DNA of 64,000 nucleotides, from assembly GCF_010092505.1 (NCBI RefSeq), contig NZ_CP048021.1, forward strand, positions 1,240,001 to 1,304,000, in the 5' to 3' direction. The notes under the pieces are model-generated. The model saw only the letters and a program-made list of their open reading frames with translations, had not been told where the DNA came from and did no database searches. Every line of letters starts with the position of its first letter. Within the stretch, counting starts at the first letter, position 1. This document shows, in pieces, positions 37,377-46,630 of the stretch. The DNA is from Virgibacillus sp. MSP4-1 (GTDB lineage: Bacteria; Bacillota; Bacilli; Bacillales; Alkalibacillaceae). Both the position numbers and the translations under genes were made by a program.

Positions 37377-37407
37377 TATTATGTGTAACTGCCGGTTTGT
37401 TCATGCA
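37377..37407 (-). promoter_or_regulatory. Probable sigma-G promoter of spoVA operon
   Basis: On the minus strand TGCATG (37407-37402) and CATAATA (37383-37377) are 18 bases apart, matching the sigma-G pattern TGmATA-N17/18-CATACTA at 11 of 13 positions. It is 36 bases before the spoVAA start. Confidence 0.7.
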
Positions 37408-37450
37408 AAAAGTTACGTGGCCTCTCCCGATCTATTATCCAGTAATTTCC

Positions 37451-37483
37451 CATAAAAAAATGCCAGCTTTTCAGCTGACATTT
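37451..37483 (-). terminator. Terminator after sigF
   Basis: AAATGCCAGCT and AGCTGACATTT (37458-37483) form an 11-bp stem with one mismatch; the minus strand continues in T residues. It separates spoIIA from spoVA. Confidence 0.8.
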
Positions 37484-37489
37484 TTCAGT

Positions 37490-38245
37490 TTATGTTTTCA
37501 TTTGATCACGTATATGATCCAATATTTTCTTTTCCAGCCTCGATACCTGTACTTGTGAAATATCGAGTCGATGAGCGACTTCCGATTGTGTCTGGTCTTT
37601 ATAGTATCGCAAATAAATAATGAGTCGCTCTCTTTCGTCTAAATTTCGAATCACTTCTTTCAGAGCGATTTTATCAAACCACTTTGAATCTTCATCGGAC
37701 ATTTGATCCAAAAGTGTAATCGGGTCTCCATCATTTTCATAAACCGTTTCATGTATGGAATGAGGGGATTTTGAAGCTTCCTGAGCGAACACAATATCTT
37801 CCGGTGAAATATCCATTTCATCCGCTAACTCCTGTATAGTTGGGGACCGGCCGTATTCCTTGGATAATTCATCCCGCTTTTTCCTGATTTTGTTGCCGGT
37901 CTCCTTTAATGAGCGGCTCACTTTGACACTTCCATCATCACGAATGAAACGTTGAATCTCACCAATAATCATAGGAACTGCATAAGTGGAAAATTTGACT
38001 TCATAAGTAAGATCAAACTTATCAATTGACTTTAACAGACCTATACTGCCGATTTGAAACAAATCATCCGGATCGTATCCCCGGTTCAGAAAGCGCTGCA
38101 CGACAGACCATACAAGTCGCGTGTTTTTTTCCACCAGAAAGTCTCTTGCATCCTGATCCCCTTGCTGACTTTCATGAATTAGCTGCTTCACTTCTTCATC
38201 CGACAACGGCTTCTCGCTATTGGAAGTTTTCAGTTCCACATCCAT
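37490..38245 (-). CDS. sigF: Forespore sigma factor SigF (SpoIIAC)
   Basis: First forespore-specific sigma factor. 251 residues: region 2 (NTRLVWSVVQRFLNRGYDPD then QIGSIGLLKSIDKFDL), region 3 (SRSLKETGNKIRKKRDELSK) and region 4 (NLDERERLIIYLRYYKDQTQ then VAHRLDISQVQVSRLEKKIL). It is held inactive by SpoIIAB. The ATG at 38245 (MDVELKTSN) has GGGG eight bases upstream, better than the ATG at 38251. Last gene of spoIIAA-AB-sigF. Confidence 0.95.
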   Translation of the reverse strand: MDVELKTSNSEKPLSDEEVKQLIHESQQGDQDARDFLVEKNTRLVWSVVQRFLNRGYDPDDLFQIGSIGLLKSIDKFDLTYEVKFSTYAVPMIIGEIQRFIRDDGSVKVSRSLKETGNKIRKKRDELSKEYGRSPTIQELADEMDISPEDIVFAQEASKSPHSIHETVYENDGDPITLLDQMSDEDSKWFDKIALKEVIRNLDERERLIIYLRYYKDQTQSEVAHRLDISQVQVSRLEKKILDHIRDQMKT

Positions 38246-38261
38246 AGACATATCCCCTTAT

Positions 38262-38699
38262 TCACACAAGGTTTTCGCTTTTTTGAAAATGTTTCCTCAG
38301 CTTAACCGTTGTGCCTCTACCTTTTTCAGATTGAATGTCAACTTCATCCATAAAGTTCTCCATGATGGTAAAACCCATTCCAGATCGCTCAAGTTCCGGT
38401 TTTGATGTATACAATGGCTGCTTGGCCTCATCTAAATCGTCAATTCCTATTCCTTCATCCCGAATGGTGAGTTCTACAAATTGATCATGTAGAACACAAT
38501 CCATATAAACTTTACCGTCTACATCCTTTTCATAGCCATGGATAATCGCATTTGTGACCGCCTCAGAGACAACGGTTTTAATTTCCGTAAGCTCGTCCAT
38601 AGTTGGATCTACCTGGGCAATAAAAGATGCAATGGTAACCCTGGCAAAGGACTCATTTTCACTTATAGCTGAAAATTCGAGGTGCATCTCATTTTTCAT
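38262..38699 (-). CDS. spoIIAB: Anti-sigma-F factor and kinase SpoIIAB
   Basis: A 145-residue GHKL serine kinase that binds SigF, or phosphorylates SpoIIAA. N box [15 protein letters not shown] near residues 44-58, G1 box [13 protein letters not shown] near 78, G2 box [10 protein letters not shown] near 103. ATG follows GGGGGTGG and overlaps the spoIIAA stop by four bases. Confidence 0.95.
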   Translation of the reverse strand: MKNEMHLEFSAISENESFARVTIASFIAQVDPTMDELTEIKTVVSEAVTNAIIHGYEKDVDGKVYMDCVLHDQFVELTIRDEGIGIDDLDEAKQPLYTSKPELERSGMGFTIMENFMDEVDIQSEKGRGTTVKLRKHFQKSENLV

Positions 38700-39049
38700 G
38701 ATGCCACCCCCAGATTTTTGAGCGCTTCCGCTTCATCTTCTTCCAGTCGGACAATTTTAAATAGGCCTGACAGCTCAAAAAGCCTTTTAACAGATGGGGA
38801 AATTGAACATACAACCATTTCTCCACCTAATTCCTGAACCTCTTTATATCTGCCAAGCATAACGCCCAAACCTGAACTATCCATAAAACTCAGATCTTCT
38901 AAGTTAACAACGACATGCTGAATATCACTCTTTTTCATCTCTGACTGCCATTGCTGTTTTAAATCTTCAGACGTATGGTGGTCTAATTCACCCGTTAATC
39001 TTACGAGCAATACTTGATGTTTGCTTTCAAATTGCACAGAAAGACTCAA
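38696..39049 (-). CDS. spoIIAA: Anti-sigma-F factor antagonist SpoIIAA
   Basis: A 117-residue STAS-domain protein that frees SigF from SpoIIAB. The phosphorylated serine is S58 in [15 protein letters not shown], the same number as in B. subtilis. The start is TTG at 39049 (MSLSVQFES), nine bases after AAGGAGG; the frame is open 27 codons further upstream (Lys/Arg-rich) without homology, so the longer version is rejected. A sigma-H-like promoter and a Spo0A box lie 42-90 bases upstream, after dacF. Confidence 0.95.
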   Translation of the reverse strand: MSLSVQFESKHQVLLVRLTGELDHHTSEDLKQQWQSEMKKSDIQHVVVNLEDLSFMDSSGLGVMLGRYKEVQELGGEMVVCSISPSVKRLFELSGLFKIVRLEEDEAEALKNLGVAS

Positions 39050-39090
39050 GATTGAATGCCTCCTTTTTGCTTGCTTTACTTCTCCTTGAG

Positions 39091-39139
39091 TCTTTCTTCT
39101 TTGTCCTTTCGTTTTCCTGCTTGCTGACAAAAGAAGTGC
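39091..39139 (-). promoter_or_regulatory. Probable sigma-H promoter and Spo0A box of spoIIA
   Basis: On the minus strand GCAGGAAAA (39120-39112) and GAAGAAAGA (39099-39091), 12 bases apart, fit sigma-H (RnAGGAwww, N11-12, RnnGAATww) apart from two positions. TGACGAA at 39139-39133 fits the Spo0A box TGnCGAA; TGACAAA on the plus strand at 39125-39131 is a weaker second. Confidence 0.6.
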
Positions 39140-39163
39140 AATTTCGTCAAAATGACTTACATT

Positions 39164-40336
39164 TTAAAACGGTTTGTAAAAATGACTCATTGTACGCTTC
39201 ATTAAGGTCCAGATTCCTGCCTGCTGAATATCCTGATTCACAATTAATGGGGTCTCGGATAATATATTTTTGTCATTCACTAGTTTAAGGGTACCTACTT
39301 CCTGTCCCTTCTTAAGCGGTAACGACAGGTCCTCTTTATATTCAATGACCTGCTCCAGATTTTCAGTTTTTTCACCCTTTTTCATTAAGATGGAAACCTG
39401 ATCCCCTGTTACAACTTTCACATTAGCCTTATCCGCTTTAAGCAGATTCATCTCATCCACTTGTTCAAACCGATCATAAACCGGTTTTGTGTTATATTGC
39501 TGAAATGCATAATCAAGCATAGCTGAAATATCCTTATTTCTCTTCTTTGTCGTTTCTGCGCCCATTACAACAGCAATGACACGCATTTCATCCTTTTTGG
39601 CAGTCGCTGTCAGACAATATTTCGCCTCACTTGTATACCCTGTTTTTAATCCATCTACTCCTTTATAAAACTTTACGAGCTTGTTTGTGTTCACTAACCA
39701 GAACTCATCCTCTGTTCCTTTACGTAAATAATCATCATAAATGCTTGTATATTCCGTTATTTGCTCATGCTTCAGTAGTTCCTTCGCCATGACAGCCATA
39801 TCCTGCGCTGTACTGTAGTGACCTTCTGCAGGCAGTCCCGTTGTATTTTTAAACTTTGTATTCTTTAAACCTAACTCCTTCGCCTTTTTATTCATTTGTT
39901 CAACAAAAGCCTTTTCCGAACCAGCAATACGTTCAGCTAAAGCAACGGAAGCATCATTTCCGGATGCAACGGCAATCCCTTTTAAAAGATCCTCAACAGT
40001 CATTTCCTCGCCTTCTTCAAGGAAAATCTGCGAGCCACCCATAGATGCCGCATTCTCGCTGATACGCACTTTTTCATCAAGCTTAATTTTCCCGCTTTCC
40101 AGGGCCTCCATTATGAGGATCATCGTCATGACCTTTGTCATACTGGCGGGTGGTAGACGTTCTTCACTATTTTTCTTATACAGAATTTCTCCTGTATCCT
40201 TTTCCATTAAAATCGCTGACTTTGAGTTTTCAGCCAGATCCACTTCTGCTTTTTCTGATTGTTCTGCCTGTACGGGTAAAACCATAGTTGATGTGAGTAA
40301 ACAAAAAATCGATAGCATTGTTGCCACTTTTCTCAT
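39164..40336 (-). CDS. dacF: D-Ala-D-Ala carboxypeptidase DacF
   Basis: Sporulation-linked penicillin-binding protein that trims D-alanine from cortex or germ-cell-wall precursors on the forespore side. 390 residues: signal peptide (1-24, ending VQAEQ), S65 in PASMTKVM, SGN in VASGNDASVALAER near 125, KTGYT near 225, and a C-terminal beta domain with an anchoring amphipathic helix (WTLMKRTMSHFYK). GGAGG precedes the ATG. It sits directly before spoIIA as in B. subtilis, where late dacF transcripts read into spoIIA. Confidence 0.92.
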   Translation of the reverse strand: MRKVATMLSIFCLLTSTMVLPVQAEQSEKAEVDLAENSKSAILMEKDTGEILYKKNSEERLPPASMTKVMTMILIMEALESGKIKLDEKVRISENAASMGGSQIFLEEGEEMTVEDLLKGIAVASGNDASVALAERIAGSEKAFVEQMNKKAKELGLKNTKFKNTTGLPAEGHYSTAQDMAVMAKELLKHEQITEYTSIYDDYLRKGTEDEFWLVNTNKLVKFYKGVDGLKTGYTSEAKYCLTATAKKDEMRVIAVVMGAETTKKRNKDISAMLDYAFQQYNTKPVYDRFEQVDEMNLLKADKANVKVVTGDQVSILMKKGEKTENLEQVIEYKEDLSLPLKKGQEVGTLKLVNDKNILSETPLIVNQDIQQAGIWTLMKRTMSHFYKPF

Positions 40337-40471
40337 TCGTTTCCCTCCATACCTGTTGCATAGGAATTTTTCTGATGCACTTTAAAGGAACTGCATTTTA
40401 AATCGGAACATGGACAAGCCTTTTCATGATTCCTTTCATATTTTTTCCATGATGGATTAAATTTATAAGTA

Positions 40472-40507
40472 TAAAAAAAGAAAATCCCGACTGAATCGGA
40501 ATTTTCT
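40472..40507 (-). terminator. Terminator after pdp
   Basis: AGAAAATCCCGA and TCGGAATTTTCT (40479-40507) form a 12-bp stem with one mismatch; on the minus strand TTTTTTTATAC follows. Confidence 0.88.
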
Positions 40508-40516
40508 TTCTGGAGA

Positions 40517-41818
40517 CTATTCAATAATGTTGCGTACGAGTTCTGGTTTGTTTACAGGGTCTTTTTGAATCTGGATATTATTATAAAGGATTTCTTTAAT
40601 TTCCTCGACGTTTTCCTGGTTTGAATGAACGGTTACCAGCGACTCACCAGCTTCCGCATAGTCACCGATTTTTTTGTTTAGCATTAAGCCTACAGCTAAA
40701 TCAATTTCAGATTCCTTCGTTGCTCTGCCTGCACCTAAATGCATCGCGGCTTTGCCAATCTCATCAGCTGTCATTCCGCTCACATAACCGCTTTCCCTGG
40801 CAGGGAGATCAATTTGATGCGTGGCTCGAGGCAGTAACTCAGGGTTTTCAACCACTTTCCCATCTCCACCCTGAGATTCTAAAAAGGTACGGAATTTTTC
40901 AAGAGCATTTCCATTAGCGATATTTTGTTCAAGCTTGCTTTTTGCTTCATCCAGAGTTTGAGCCCGGTTACCTAAAACAGCCATCTGACTGCCCAGTGTC
41001 AGACATAACTCTGTCAGATCCTCAGGCCCTTCTCCTTTCAGAGTATCAATGGCTTCCTGAACTTCCAGGGCATTACCAATGGCATGACCCAACGGCTGAT
41101 TCATGTCACTGATCACGGCCATTGTTCTGCGCCCTACCTGATTTCCGATAGATACCATGGCCTTGGCTAACTCCTCCGACTCATCTTCTGTTTTCATAAA
41201 AGCCCCGGCACCTGTTTTTACATCTAAAACGATGGCATCGGCACCTGCCGCAATTTTTTTACTCATAATAGAGCTGGCTATTAAAGGTATGGAATTTACT
41301 GTAGCCGTTACGTCACGCAGACCATAAAGCTTTTTATCCGCAGGTGTAAGATTCCCGGATTGCCCAATCACCGAAACCTTATTCTGATTTACGAGTTCTA
41401 TGAATTTATCCTTGTCCATTTCAACATGGAATCCTGATACAGATTCCAATTTATCAATGGTACCACCGGTGTGGCCTAACCCCCGCCCGCTCATTTTGGC
41501 TACGGGGACACCCAGAGATGCTACCAGAGGAGCCAGAACCAGCGTTGTTGTATCTCCTACACCACCTGTAGAATGTTTATCCACTTTTATACCTTCAATA
41601 GATGACAGGTCAATGGTATCTCCAGAGTTGACCATCGCCATCGTCAGATTCGCCCGTTCTTCTTCTGTCATGTCCTGAAAGAAGATGGCCATACACAGAG
41701 CGCTCGCCTGATAATCAGGAATCGTTCCATTTGTATATTCCTCTATAAAAAAATCAACTTCCTCTTTCGTCAGAGCTTCCCCATCTCGTTTTTTTGTAAT
41801 CACATCATACATTCTCAT
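40517..41818 (-). CDS. pdp: Pyrimidine-nucleoside phosphorylase
   Basis: Phosphorolysis of uridine, thymidine and deoxyuridine to base plus (deoxy)ribose-1-phosphate. 433 residues with the family signature [20 protein letters not shown] near residues 108-127, [14 protein letters not shown] near 80, and KTGAGAFM. Start ATG follows AAAGGGTG. In B. subtilis pdp is in the dra-nupC-pdp operon; here it follows deoB and punA, completing a salvage unit that passes ribose-1-phosphate to DeoB. Confidence 0.95.
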   Translation of the reverse strand: MRMYDVITKKRDGEALTKEEVDFFIEEYTNGTIPDYQASALCMAIFFQDMTEEERANLTMAMVNSGDTIDLSSIEGIKVDKHSTGGVGDTTTLVLAPLVASLGVPVAKMSGRGLGHTGGTIDKLESVSGFHVEMDKDKFIELVNQNKVSVIGQSGNLTPADKKLYGLRDVTATVNSIPLIASSIMSKKIAAGADAIVLDVKTGAGAFMKTEDESEELAKAMVSIGNQVGRRTMAVISDMNQPLGHAIGNALEVQEAIDTLKGEGPEDLTELCLTLGSQMAVLGNRAQTLDEAKSKLEQNIANGNALEKFRTFLESQGGDGKVVENPELLPRATHQIDLPARESGYVSGMTADEIGKAAMHLGAGRATKESEIDLAVGLMLNKKIGDYAEAGESLVTVHSNQENVEEIKEILYNNIQIQKDPVNKPELVRNIIE

Positions 41819-41849
41819 ATTCCGTCACCCTTTCAAATTTTCGGGTTTA

Positions 41850-42665
41850 TTAAGGTAAAGAACGAACAATTTCTTTTACAAAGGATAAAAAGTCCTGTTT
41901 TACTTTTTCCGTCGTCTCTATCACTTCCTGATGGGATAAAGGCTGATCCAGAATTCCTGCTGCCATGTTCGAAATACAGGAAATACCCAGCACTTTGAGT
42001 CCAGTATGATTAGCAACGATAACCTCCGGGACTGTAGACATTCCTACTGCATCTCCTCCAAGGGTTCTCAGCATACGAATTTCAGCACCCGTTTCATAAG
42101 AGGGCCCCGTATTTCCGACATAAACTCCGTTTTGGATCGTTAATTGAAGCTTATCGGCACATCCTTCTGCAAGTTTGATAAGGTCGTGATCATAGGCCTG
42201 AGACATATCCGGAAAACGGGGACCCATTTCATCTGCATTGGGGCCAATCAGCGGATTGTCACCCATCATATTTATATGATCCTGAATAAGCATTAAATCA
42301 CCAGGCTGGAAGGATTCATTAATTCCTCCAGCCGCATTAGTTACCAGCAATTTTTCCACGCCCAATTCCTTCAAGACTCTAACAGGAAAGGTTACCTGCT
42401 CCATGGCATAGCCTTCATAATAATGAAAACGTCCCTGCATAGCTATAACTTCTTTTCCCTCAAGTGTTCCTATTACAAGCTGACCCTTATGTCCTGTAAC
42501 AGTGGATTGTGGAAAATGCGGAATATCTTTATAAGAAATAACGACAGGATTTTCAATTTCATCAGCTAAAACCCCAAGGCCGGATCCCAATATAAGACCT
42601 GTATCCGGTTGTTTTCCTGTTATTTTATTGGTTATAAATGCTGCTGCTCCTTTTATTTGACTCAC
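41850..42665 (-). CDS. punA: Purine-nucleoside phosphorylase (trimeric, guanosine/inosine type)
   Basis: Phosphorolysis of guanosine, inosine and deoxy forms. 271 residues: LILGSGLGVLADEI phosphate-binding loop near residue 25, GHKGQLVIG, LVTNAAGGINESFQPGDLML near 110, and MSTVPEVIVANHTGL near 215. GTG start at 42665, eight bases after GGAGG. B. subtilis calls this gene pupG/punA. It begins 12 bases after deoB. Confidence 0.93.
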   Translation of the reverse strand: MSQIKGAAAFITNKITGKQPDTGLILGSGLGVLADEIENPVVISYKDIPHFPQSTVTGHKGQLVIGTLEGKEVIAMQGRFHYYEGYAMEQVTFPVRVLKELGVEKLLVTNAAGGINESFQPGDLMLIQDHINMMGDNPLIGPNADEMGPRFPDMSQAYDHDLIKLAEGCADKLQLTIQNGVYVGNTGPSYETGAEIRMLRTLGGDAVGMSTVPEVIVANHTGLKVLGISCISNMAAGILDQPLSHQEVIETTEKVKQDFLSFVKEIVRSLP

Positions 42666-42677
42666 AGTGATTTCCTC

Positions 42678-43856
42678 CTACTCAATATCCTTAAGAAAAC
42701 TTTCTCCATGCTCCGGCATTTTAATCTGATAGTTTTCAGCAACGGTTGCCCCGATATCAGCAAATGTATTTCGAACAGAAAGCTCTTTCCCTTCTCCAAT
42801 TTGATTATGATAGACGAGAAGAGGAACAACTTCCCGGGTATGATCCGTCCCGTGATGCACAGGATCATTTCCATGATCAGCTGTAATGATAAGCAAGTCA
42901 TCATCCCTTAATTTATTTAAGACTTCAGGCAGCCTTCTATCATAAGCTTCCAGTGCTTCTCCATATCCTTGCGGGTCCCGGCGATGACCATACTTTGCAT
43001 CAAAGTCCACTAAATTTAAAAAGTTTAAGCCATGGAAATCTTCATCCATAGATTCAACCAGTTTATCCATACCATCCATATTATCTTTTGTGCGAATGGC
43101 TTTTGTCACACCTTCCCCATCATAAATATCTGAAATTTTACCGAGTGCAATTACATCATACCCTTCATCCTTCAAGTCATTCATAACTGTTCGTCCAAAT
43201 GGTTTTAAGGCATAATCGTGACGGTTGGAAGTACGCTCAAATGCTCCTGGTTCACCCACAAACGGGCGGGCAATCACGCGGCCAACCATGTATTTTTCAT
43301 CTTTTGTGATTTCTCGGGCAATTTCACAGATTTCATAAAGTTCATCAAGGGAAACCACTTCTTCATGTGCAGCAATTTGCAAAACAGAATCAGCAGACGT
43401 ATAGACAATAAGCGCTCCGGATTCCATATGTTCCTGGCCAAGTTCTTTAATGATTTCCGTACCTGAGGCTGGTTTATTCCCGATAATTTTACGGCCGGTT
43501 CTTTCCTCCAATTGCTTGACCAGTTCAGGCGGAAATCCATCAGGAAACGTTCGAAAAGGCTTATCAATGTATAAGCCCATAATCTCCCAGTGCCCGGTCA
43601 TCGTATCCTTACCATTGGAAGCTTCCTGCATAATGGTGTAATGAGCTTCCGGCTGATTTGCCTGTTCGATTCCAGGAATTTGGCGAATATTACTTAAGCC
43701 GAGCTTTCCCATGTTGGGCATATTCAGTCCATTCATTTGCTCAGCAATATGTCCTAAAGTATCAGCACCTTGATCATCAAATTGTTCTGCATCTGGTGCT
43801 TCCCCGATTCCCACTGAGTCCATGACAATTAAAAAGGTTCGCTTAAAAGTTTTCAT
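42678..43856 (-). CDS. deoB: Phosphopentomutase
   Basis: Interconverts (deoxy)ribose-1-phosphate and 5-phosphate; alkaline-phosphatase superfamily with two manganese ions. 392 residues: first metal site [15 protein letters not shown] near 9-23, the phosphorylated threonine in [13 protein letters not shown] near 85, second metal cluster [15 protein letters not shown] near 278 and ITADHGNDP near 328. ATG at 43856 follows AGGAGG by eight bases. Also called drm. Upstream neighbour xerD as in B. subtilis. Confidence 0.95.
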   Translation of the reverse strand: MKTFKRTFLIVMDSVGIGEAPDAEQFDDQGADTLGHIAEQMNGLNMPNMGKLGLSNIRQIPGIEQANQPEAHYTIMQEASNGKDTMTGHWEIMGLYIDKPFRTFPDGFPPELVKQLEERTGRKIIGNKPASGTEIIKELGQEHMESGALIVYTSADSVLQIAAHEEVVSLDELYEICEIAREITKDEKYMVGRVIARPFVGEPGAFERTSNRHDYALKPFGRTVMNDLKDEGYDVIALGKISDIYDGEGVTKAIRTKDNMDGMDKLVESMDEDFHGLNFLNLVDFDAKYGHRRDPQGYGEALEAYDRRLPEVLNKLRDDDLLIITADHGNDPVHHGTDHTREVVPLLVYHNQIGEGKELSVRNTFADIGATVAENYQIKMPEHGESFLKDIE

Positions 43857-43956
43857 CAATAATCCCTCCTATATTATGACATTCCCTAATTCAAGTAAGA
43901 ATATAATTTGAGCATGGTTGTAGGATGTCAGACAACCTAAATCAAAAATTTCAAGT

Positions 43957-44844
43957 CTATGCTCTTGGATGATAGTTTTTATAAATATCTTTTAATCTTG
44001 CTTTTGTTACATGTGTATACACCTGCGTGGTTGAAATATCAGCATGTCCAAGCATCTCCTGCACCGCCCTTAAATCAGCGCCATTTTCAAGTAAGTGCGT
44101 TGCAAAGGAGTGCCTGAGAGTATGGGGAGTTATTTCTTTTTGAATTCCCTTCTCTCTCGCAATCGCTTTTAAAACCTTCCAAAATCCCTGTCTGGTCATC
44201 GCCTTTCCCCGATGATTCAAAAACAGTGCATCCTCTTTCTTTTCCTTTAATAACAGGGAACGTGAATGATACAAGTAATATTCGACGGCTTTTTCCGCAT
44301 GAGAACCAAGGGGAATAATTCGTTCTTTGGATCCTTTCCCAAAGCACCGGACAAAGCCCATCGTTAAATGCAGATCATTTAATGTCAGCGTTAACAGTTC
44401 TGTTACACGCAGTCCGGTTGCATATAACATCTCCAGCATGGCTCGATTTCGAATGGTTAATGCATCATTTCCCTGTAAATCGAGCAGATCTTCAACTTCC
44501 CTATTGGACAGGATCTTAGGTAACTTTCGCTCCTTCTTTGGCGTTTCAATATGCAGACTGGGATCATGCTCCACATCTGTTTCCCGTATCAGAAACTGAT
44601 GAAACGCTCTTATAGTAGAAAGAATCCGTGCAGTTGTTGAAGCTGTGCGCCCCTTATTATGTAGATCACTTAAAAATTGTAAAACATGAATACGCTGGAT
44701 TTCCTTTGCGTCTGTAATCTCGCATTTTTCCTGTAAAAAAGTCGTATATTGATGTAAATCTCTTTCATAAGATCGAAGCGTATTTTCTGACAGGCCCCGC
44801 TCCACTTGCAAATAGTGTAAGAAATCCTTTGTTTCATGTCTCAT
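43957..44844 (-). CDS. xerD: Tyrosine recombinase XerD (RipX)
   Basis: Resolves chromosome dimers at dif with its XerC-type partner. 295 residues: core-binding N-terminal domain (about 1-85, [20 protein letters not shown]) and catalytic domain with R in [14 protein letters not shown] in [43 protein letters not shown] containing the second His and nucleophile Tyr. Full length. Position between yqzK and deoB matches B. subtilis ripX. Confidence 0.93.
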   Translation of the reverse strand: MRHETKDFLHYLQVERGLSENTLRSYERDLHQYTTFLQEKCEITDAKEIQRIHVLQFLSDLHNKGRTASTTARILSTIRAFHQFLIRETDVEHDPSLHIETPKKERKLPKILSNREVEDLLDLQGNDALTIRNRAMLEMLYATGLRVTELLTLTLNDLHLTMGFVRCFGKGSKERIIPLGSHAEKAVEYYLYHSRSLLLKEKKEDALFLNHRGKAMTRQGFWKVLKAIAREKGIQKEITPHTLRHSFATHLLENGADLRAVQEMLGHADISTTQVYTHVTKARLKDIYKNYHPRA

Positions 44845-44847
44845 ATT

Positions 44848-45069
44848 CTATTCTCCTAATCGAAAAAAGATAGATAACCGATCCACCCAACGGGAATCCT
44901 CTAACTGAAAAACCTCAACCGCATCCCCTTTTGGCTGGTCGTAGCGATGGAAATCCTCATATTCCTCATGCATCAACTTCAAGCCATAGTAAAAGAAAAA
45001 CGTACAGATTACAAAGACCAGAAAAACCTTTAAAAACTCCTTGAAATATTGGTACCATCCTGTCATCAC
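44848..45069 (-). CDS. yqzK: Small membrane protein YqzK (DUF4227)
   Basis: A 73-residue protein with one membrane segment (about 9-29, EFLKVFLVFVICTFFFYYGL) and a charged outer tail (MHEEYEDFHRYDQPKGDAVE). It lies between fur and xerD as in B. subtilis and starts 3 bases before xerD ends, so the two are probably co-transcribed. Function unknown. Confidence 0.85.
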   Translation of the reverse strand: MMTGWYQYFKEFLKVFLVFVICTFFFYYGLKLMHEEYEDFHRYDQPKGDAVEVFQLEDSRWVDRLSIFFRLGE

Positions 45070-45252
45070 TAAATCTCCTTTTATAACGGTCTGGTAAAAA
45101 GAAACCTAGTACAAGATATGCCAATATCAAGAGGATTTATACGATTTTTCTAAGATTTCCACACAATTCTAACGTAACGGAAAACAGTTCATTTGTAAAT
45201 AGATGAAACCCGACAATCACATAGTTTGAATTTTATAATTTCCCGAAAAACG

Positions 45253-45286
45253 AAAAACCTCTTTCCGTATTAAAGGAAACAGGTTT
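45253..45286 (-). terminator. Terminator after fur
   Basis: AAACCTCTTTCC and GGAAACAGGTTT (45255-45286) form a 12-bp stem with one mismatch; on the minus strand TTTTTCGTTTTTC follows. Confidence 0.85.
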
Positions 45287-45298
45287 GCATGAATCTAT

Positions 45299-45766
45299 TT
45301 ATGAGGAAACTTTTTCTTTCTCTTCTGTTTTAGACTGGCAGGCCCGGCAAATTCCGTGGAAGGTTAACCTGTGATCCTTTACTTTGAATCCCCAGTCACT
45401 TTCTACAATTCGTTCAACATCGTCGAGTAAATCGTCCTCTATTTCTTCTACAGACCCACACTCAATGCAGACTAAATGGTGATGAAAATGCTCGGCACCC
45501 TCTTTACGAAGATCATATCTGGATACTCCATCACCAAAATTAATTTTATCGACAACTTTCAATTCAGATAACAGTTCCAACGTACGATAGACCGTAGCCA
45601 AACCGATTTCCGGAGCTTTTTCCTTTACGAGGAGGTAAACGTCTTCTGCACTTAAATGATCCTCTTCATTTTCCAATAATACACGTACAGTTGCTTCCCT
45701 TTGCGGTGTTAATTTATAGCTCTGGGAATGCAGCTGTTTTTTTATTTTCTCAAGACGATGTTCCAT
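45299..45766 (-). CDS. fur: Ferric uptake regulator Fur
   Basis: Fe(II)-dependent repressor of iron uptake genes. 155 residues: winged-helix domain (about 10-85, QSYKLTPQREATVRVLLEN and PEIGLATVYRTLELLSELK) and dimerisation domain with metal ligands in HFHHHLVCIECGSVEEIED and structural zinc cysteines CIECG and CRACQ. Start ATG follows GGGAGG. Upstream there is a consensus sigma-A promoter with PerR-like and Fur-like sites. Confidence 0.93.
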   Translation of the reverse strand: MEHRLEKIKKQLHSQSYKLTPQREATVRVLLENEEDHLSAEDVYLLVKEKAPEIGLATVYRTLELLSELKVVDKINFGDGVSRYDLRKEGAEHFHHHLVCIECGSVEEIEDDLLDDVERIVESDWGFKVKDHRLTFHGICRACQSKTEEKEKVSS

Positions 45767-45798
45767 ATGTATTCTCCCTCCCTCGTAACTCCACTTTT

Positions 45799-45827
45799 AT
45801 TATAAGCAGACATGTAAAAAGTGTCAA
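45799..45827 (-). promoter_or_regulatory. Consensus sigma-A promoter of fur
   Basis: On the minus strand TTGACA (45827-45822) and TATAAT (45804-45799) with a 17-base spacer: both hexamers are perfect. Confidence 0.85.
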
Positions 45828-45828
45828 A

Positions 45829-45843
45829 TTAAAATTATTATAA
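45829..45843 (-). promoter_or_regulatory. PerR box upstream of fur
   Basis: The minus strand reads TTATAATAATTTTAA, 14 of 15 to the PerR consensus TTATAATnATTATAA, directly upstream of the -35. B. subtilis fur is under PerR control. Confidence 0.75.
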
Positions 45844-45851
45844 TCTGGAGG

Positions 45852-45866
45852 GAATAATGATTATCA
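45852..45866. promoter_or_regulatory. Fur-like box upstream of fur
   Basis: The plus strand reads GAATAATGATTATCA, 13 of 15 to the 7-1-7 Fur box TGATAATnATTATCA. It is 25 bases upstream of the fur -35 and 12 bases after the spoIIM stop, so fur is the likely target. Confidence 0.6.
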
Positions 45867-45877
45867 TCTGGCTTCTA

Positions 45878-46522
45878 TTATAGCACCCATTGAGAGACCA
45901 GCCTCATTGTGTAAGGGGAAATAAAGGTTTCAATTAAAGCTCCGATAAAGGCAATAACCAGTACAATGAGAAGAACAGTATAATACTGCACAAATAAATT
46001 TCGTATGGATGTTTTTTGTATTCTTGATGAAAAAAGTCTTCTTATTAAATGAAGAGAAAAAATCATCCCAAAGCTTCCCGCGATAATATAAGCCGGAATA
46101 ATAAACAAGTTTTGCGGGGCAATGGATACGGTAGCCATTAAAAGCCCATACCATCCCAGCTGATTAACTAAAAATCCGACTGAAAAACCAATCACAATCC
46201 CTTTCATAAAAATAAAAATCCAAATAACAGGAATGCCGATAATGGATAGCCCGAGAATAAAAATGAGCAGTATATATTTAAAGTGGTAAAAAAAGCTCGA
46301 CTGAAATAAGTCCTTCGTTTGCAGGAGACGCTCTCCCTGAATATCTTCCAAAAATTGATGGAGGTAGAAGAATAGATCCTGCTTTTGAATAAAATTCATA
46401 CTATTTACAAGTATCGCACCAAACACAATGCCGATTAACAGTAAGATAAATACAAACAAATAAATGCTGCTGTATTCACTTATCTGAATTTTTGTCCGTA
46501 TTCGATTCCTGTTTTTCCCCAT
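45878..46522 (-). CDS. spoIIM: Stage II sporulation protein M
   Basis: A 214-residue membrane protein of the SpoIID-SpoIIM-SpoIIP machine that degrades septal peptidoglycan in engulfment; SpoIIM is the membrane scaffold. Five hydrophobic segments (about 18-40, 75-98, 103-125, 130-165, 185-207) with the characteristic VGFLVNQLGWYGLLMATVSI and APQNLFIIPAYIIAGS. Length equals B. subtilis SpoIIM. A basic N-terminus (MGKNRNRIRTK) faces the cytoplasm. Expected mother-cell expression. Confidence 0.92.
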   Translation of the reverse strand: MGKNRNRIRTKIQISEYSSIYLFVFILLLIGIVFGAILVNSMNFIQKQDLFFYLHQFLEDIQGERLLQTKDLFQSSFFYHFKYILLIFILGLSIIGIPVIWIFIFMKGIVIGFSVGFLVNQLGWYGLLMATVSIAPQNLFIIPAYIIAGSFGMIFSLHLIRRLFSSRIQKTSIRNLFVQYYTVLLIVLVIAFIGALIETFISPYTMRLVSQWVL

Positions 46523-46630
46523 GCTTATCCTCCATTCAATAGTCTGAAGTCTCTATCAAATCCTTTTCTAGTTCTACTCTATGAGATGATTTCTGAAAAT
46601 AGACCAATTGAATAGAGGAATTCTTTTAAA

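Noticed and set aside
39050-39130. N-terminal 27-residue Lys/Arg extension of SpoIIAA
   Set aside because: It covers the promoter and ribosome-binding site; the TTG start gives the same 117 residues and S58 numbering as B. subtilis.
40337-40420. Sigma-F promoter before dacF
   Set aside because: TGCATC has a possible partner 15 bases on but the -10 matches poorly.
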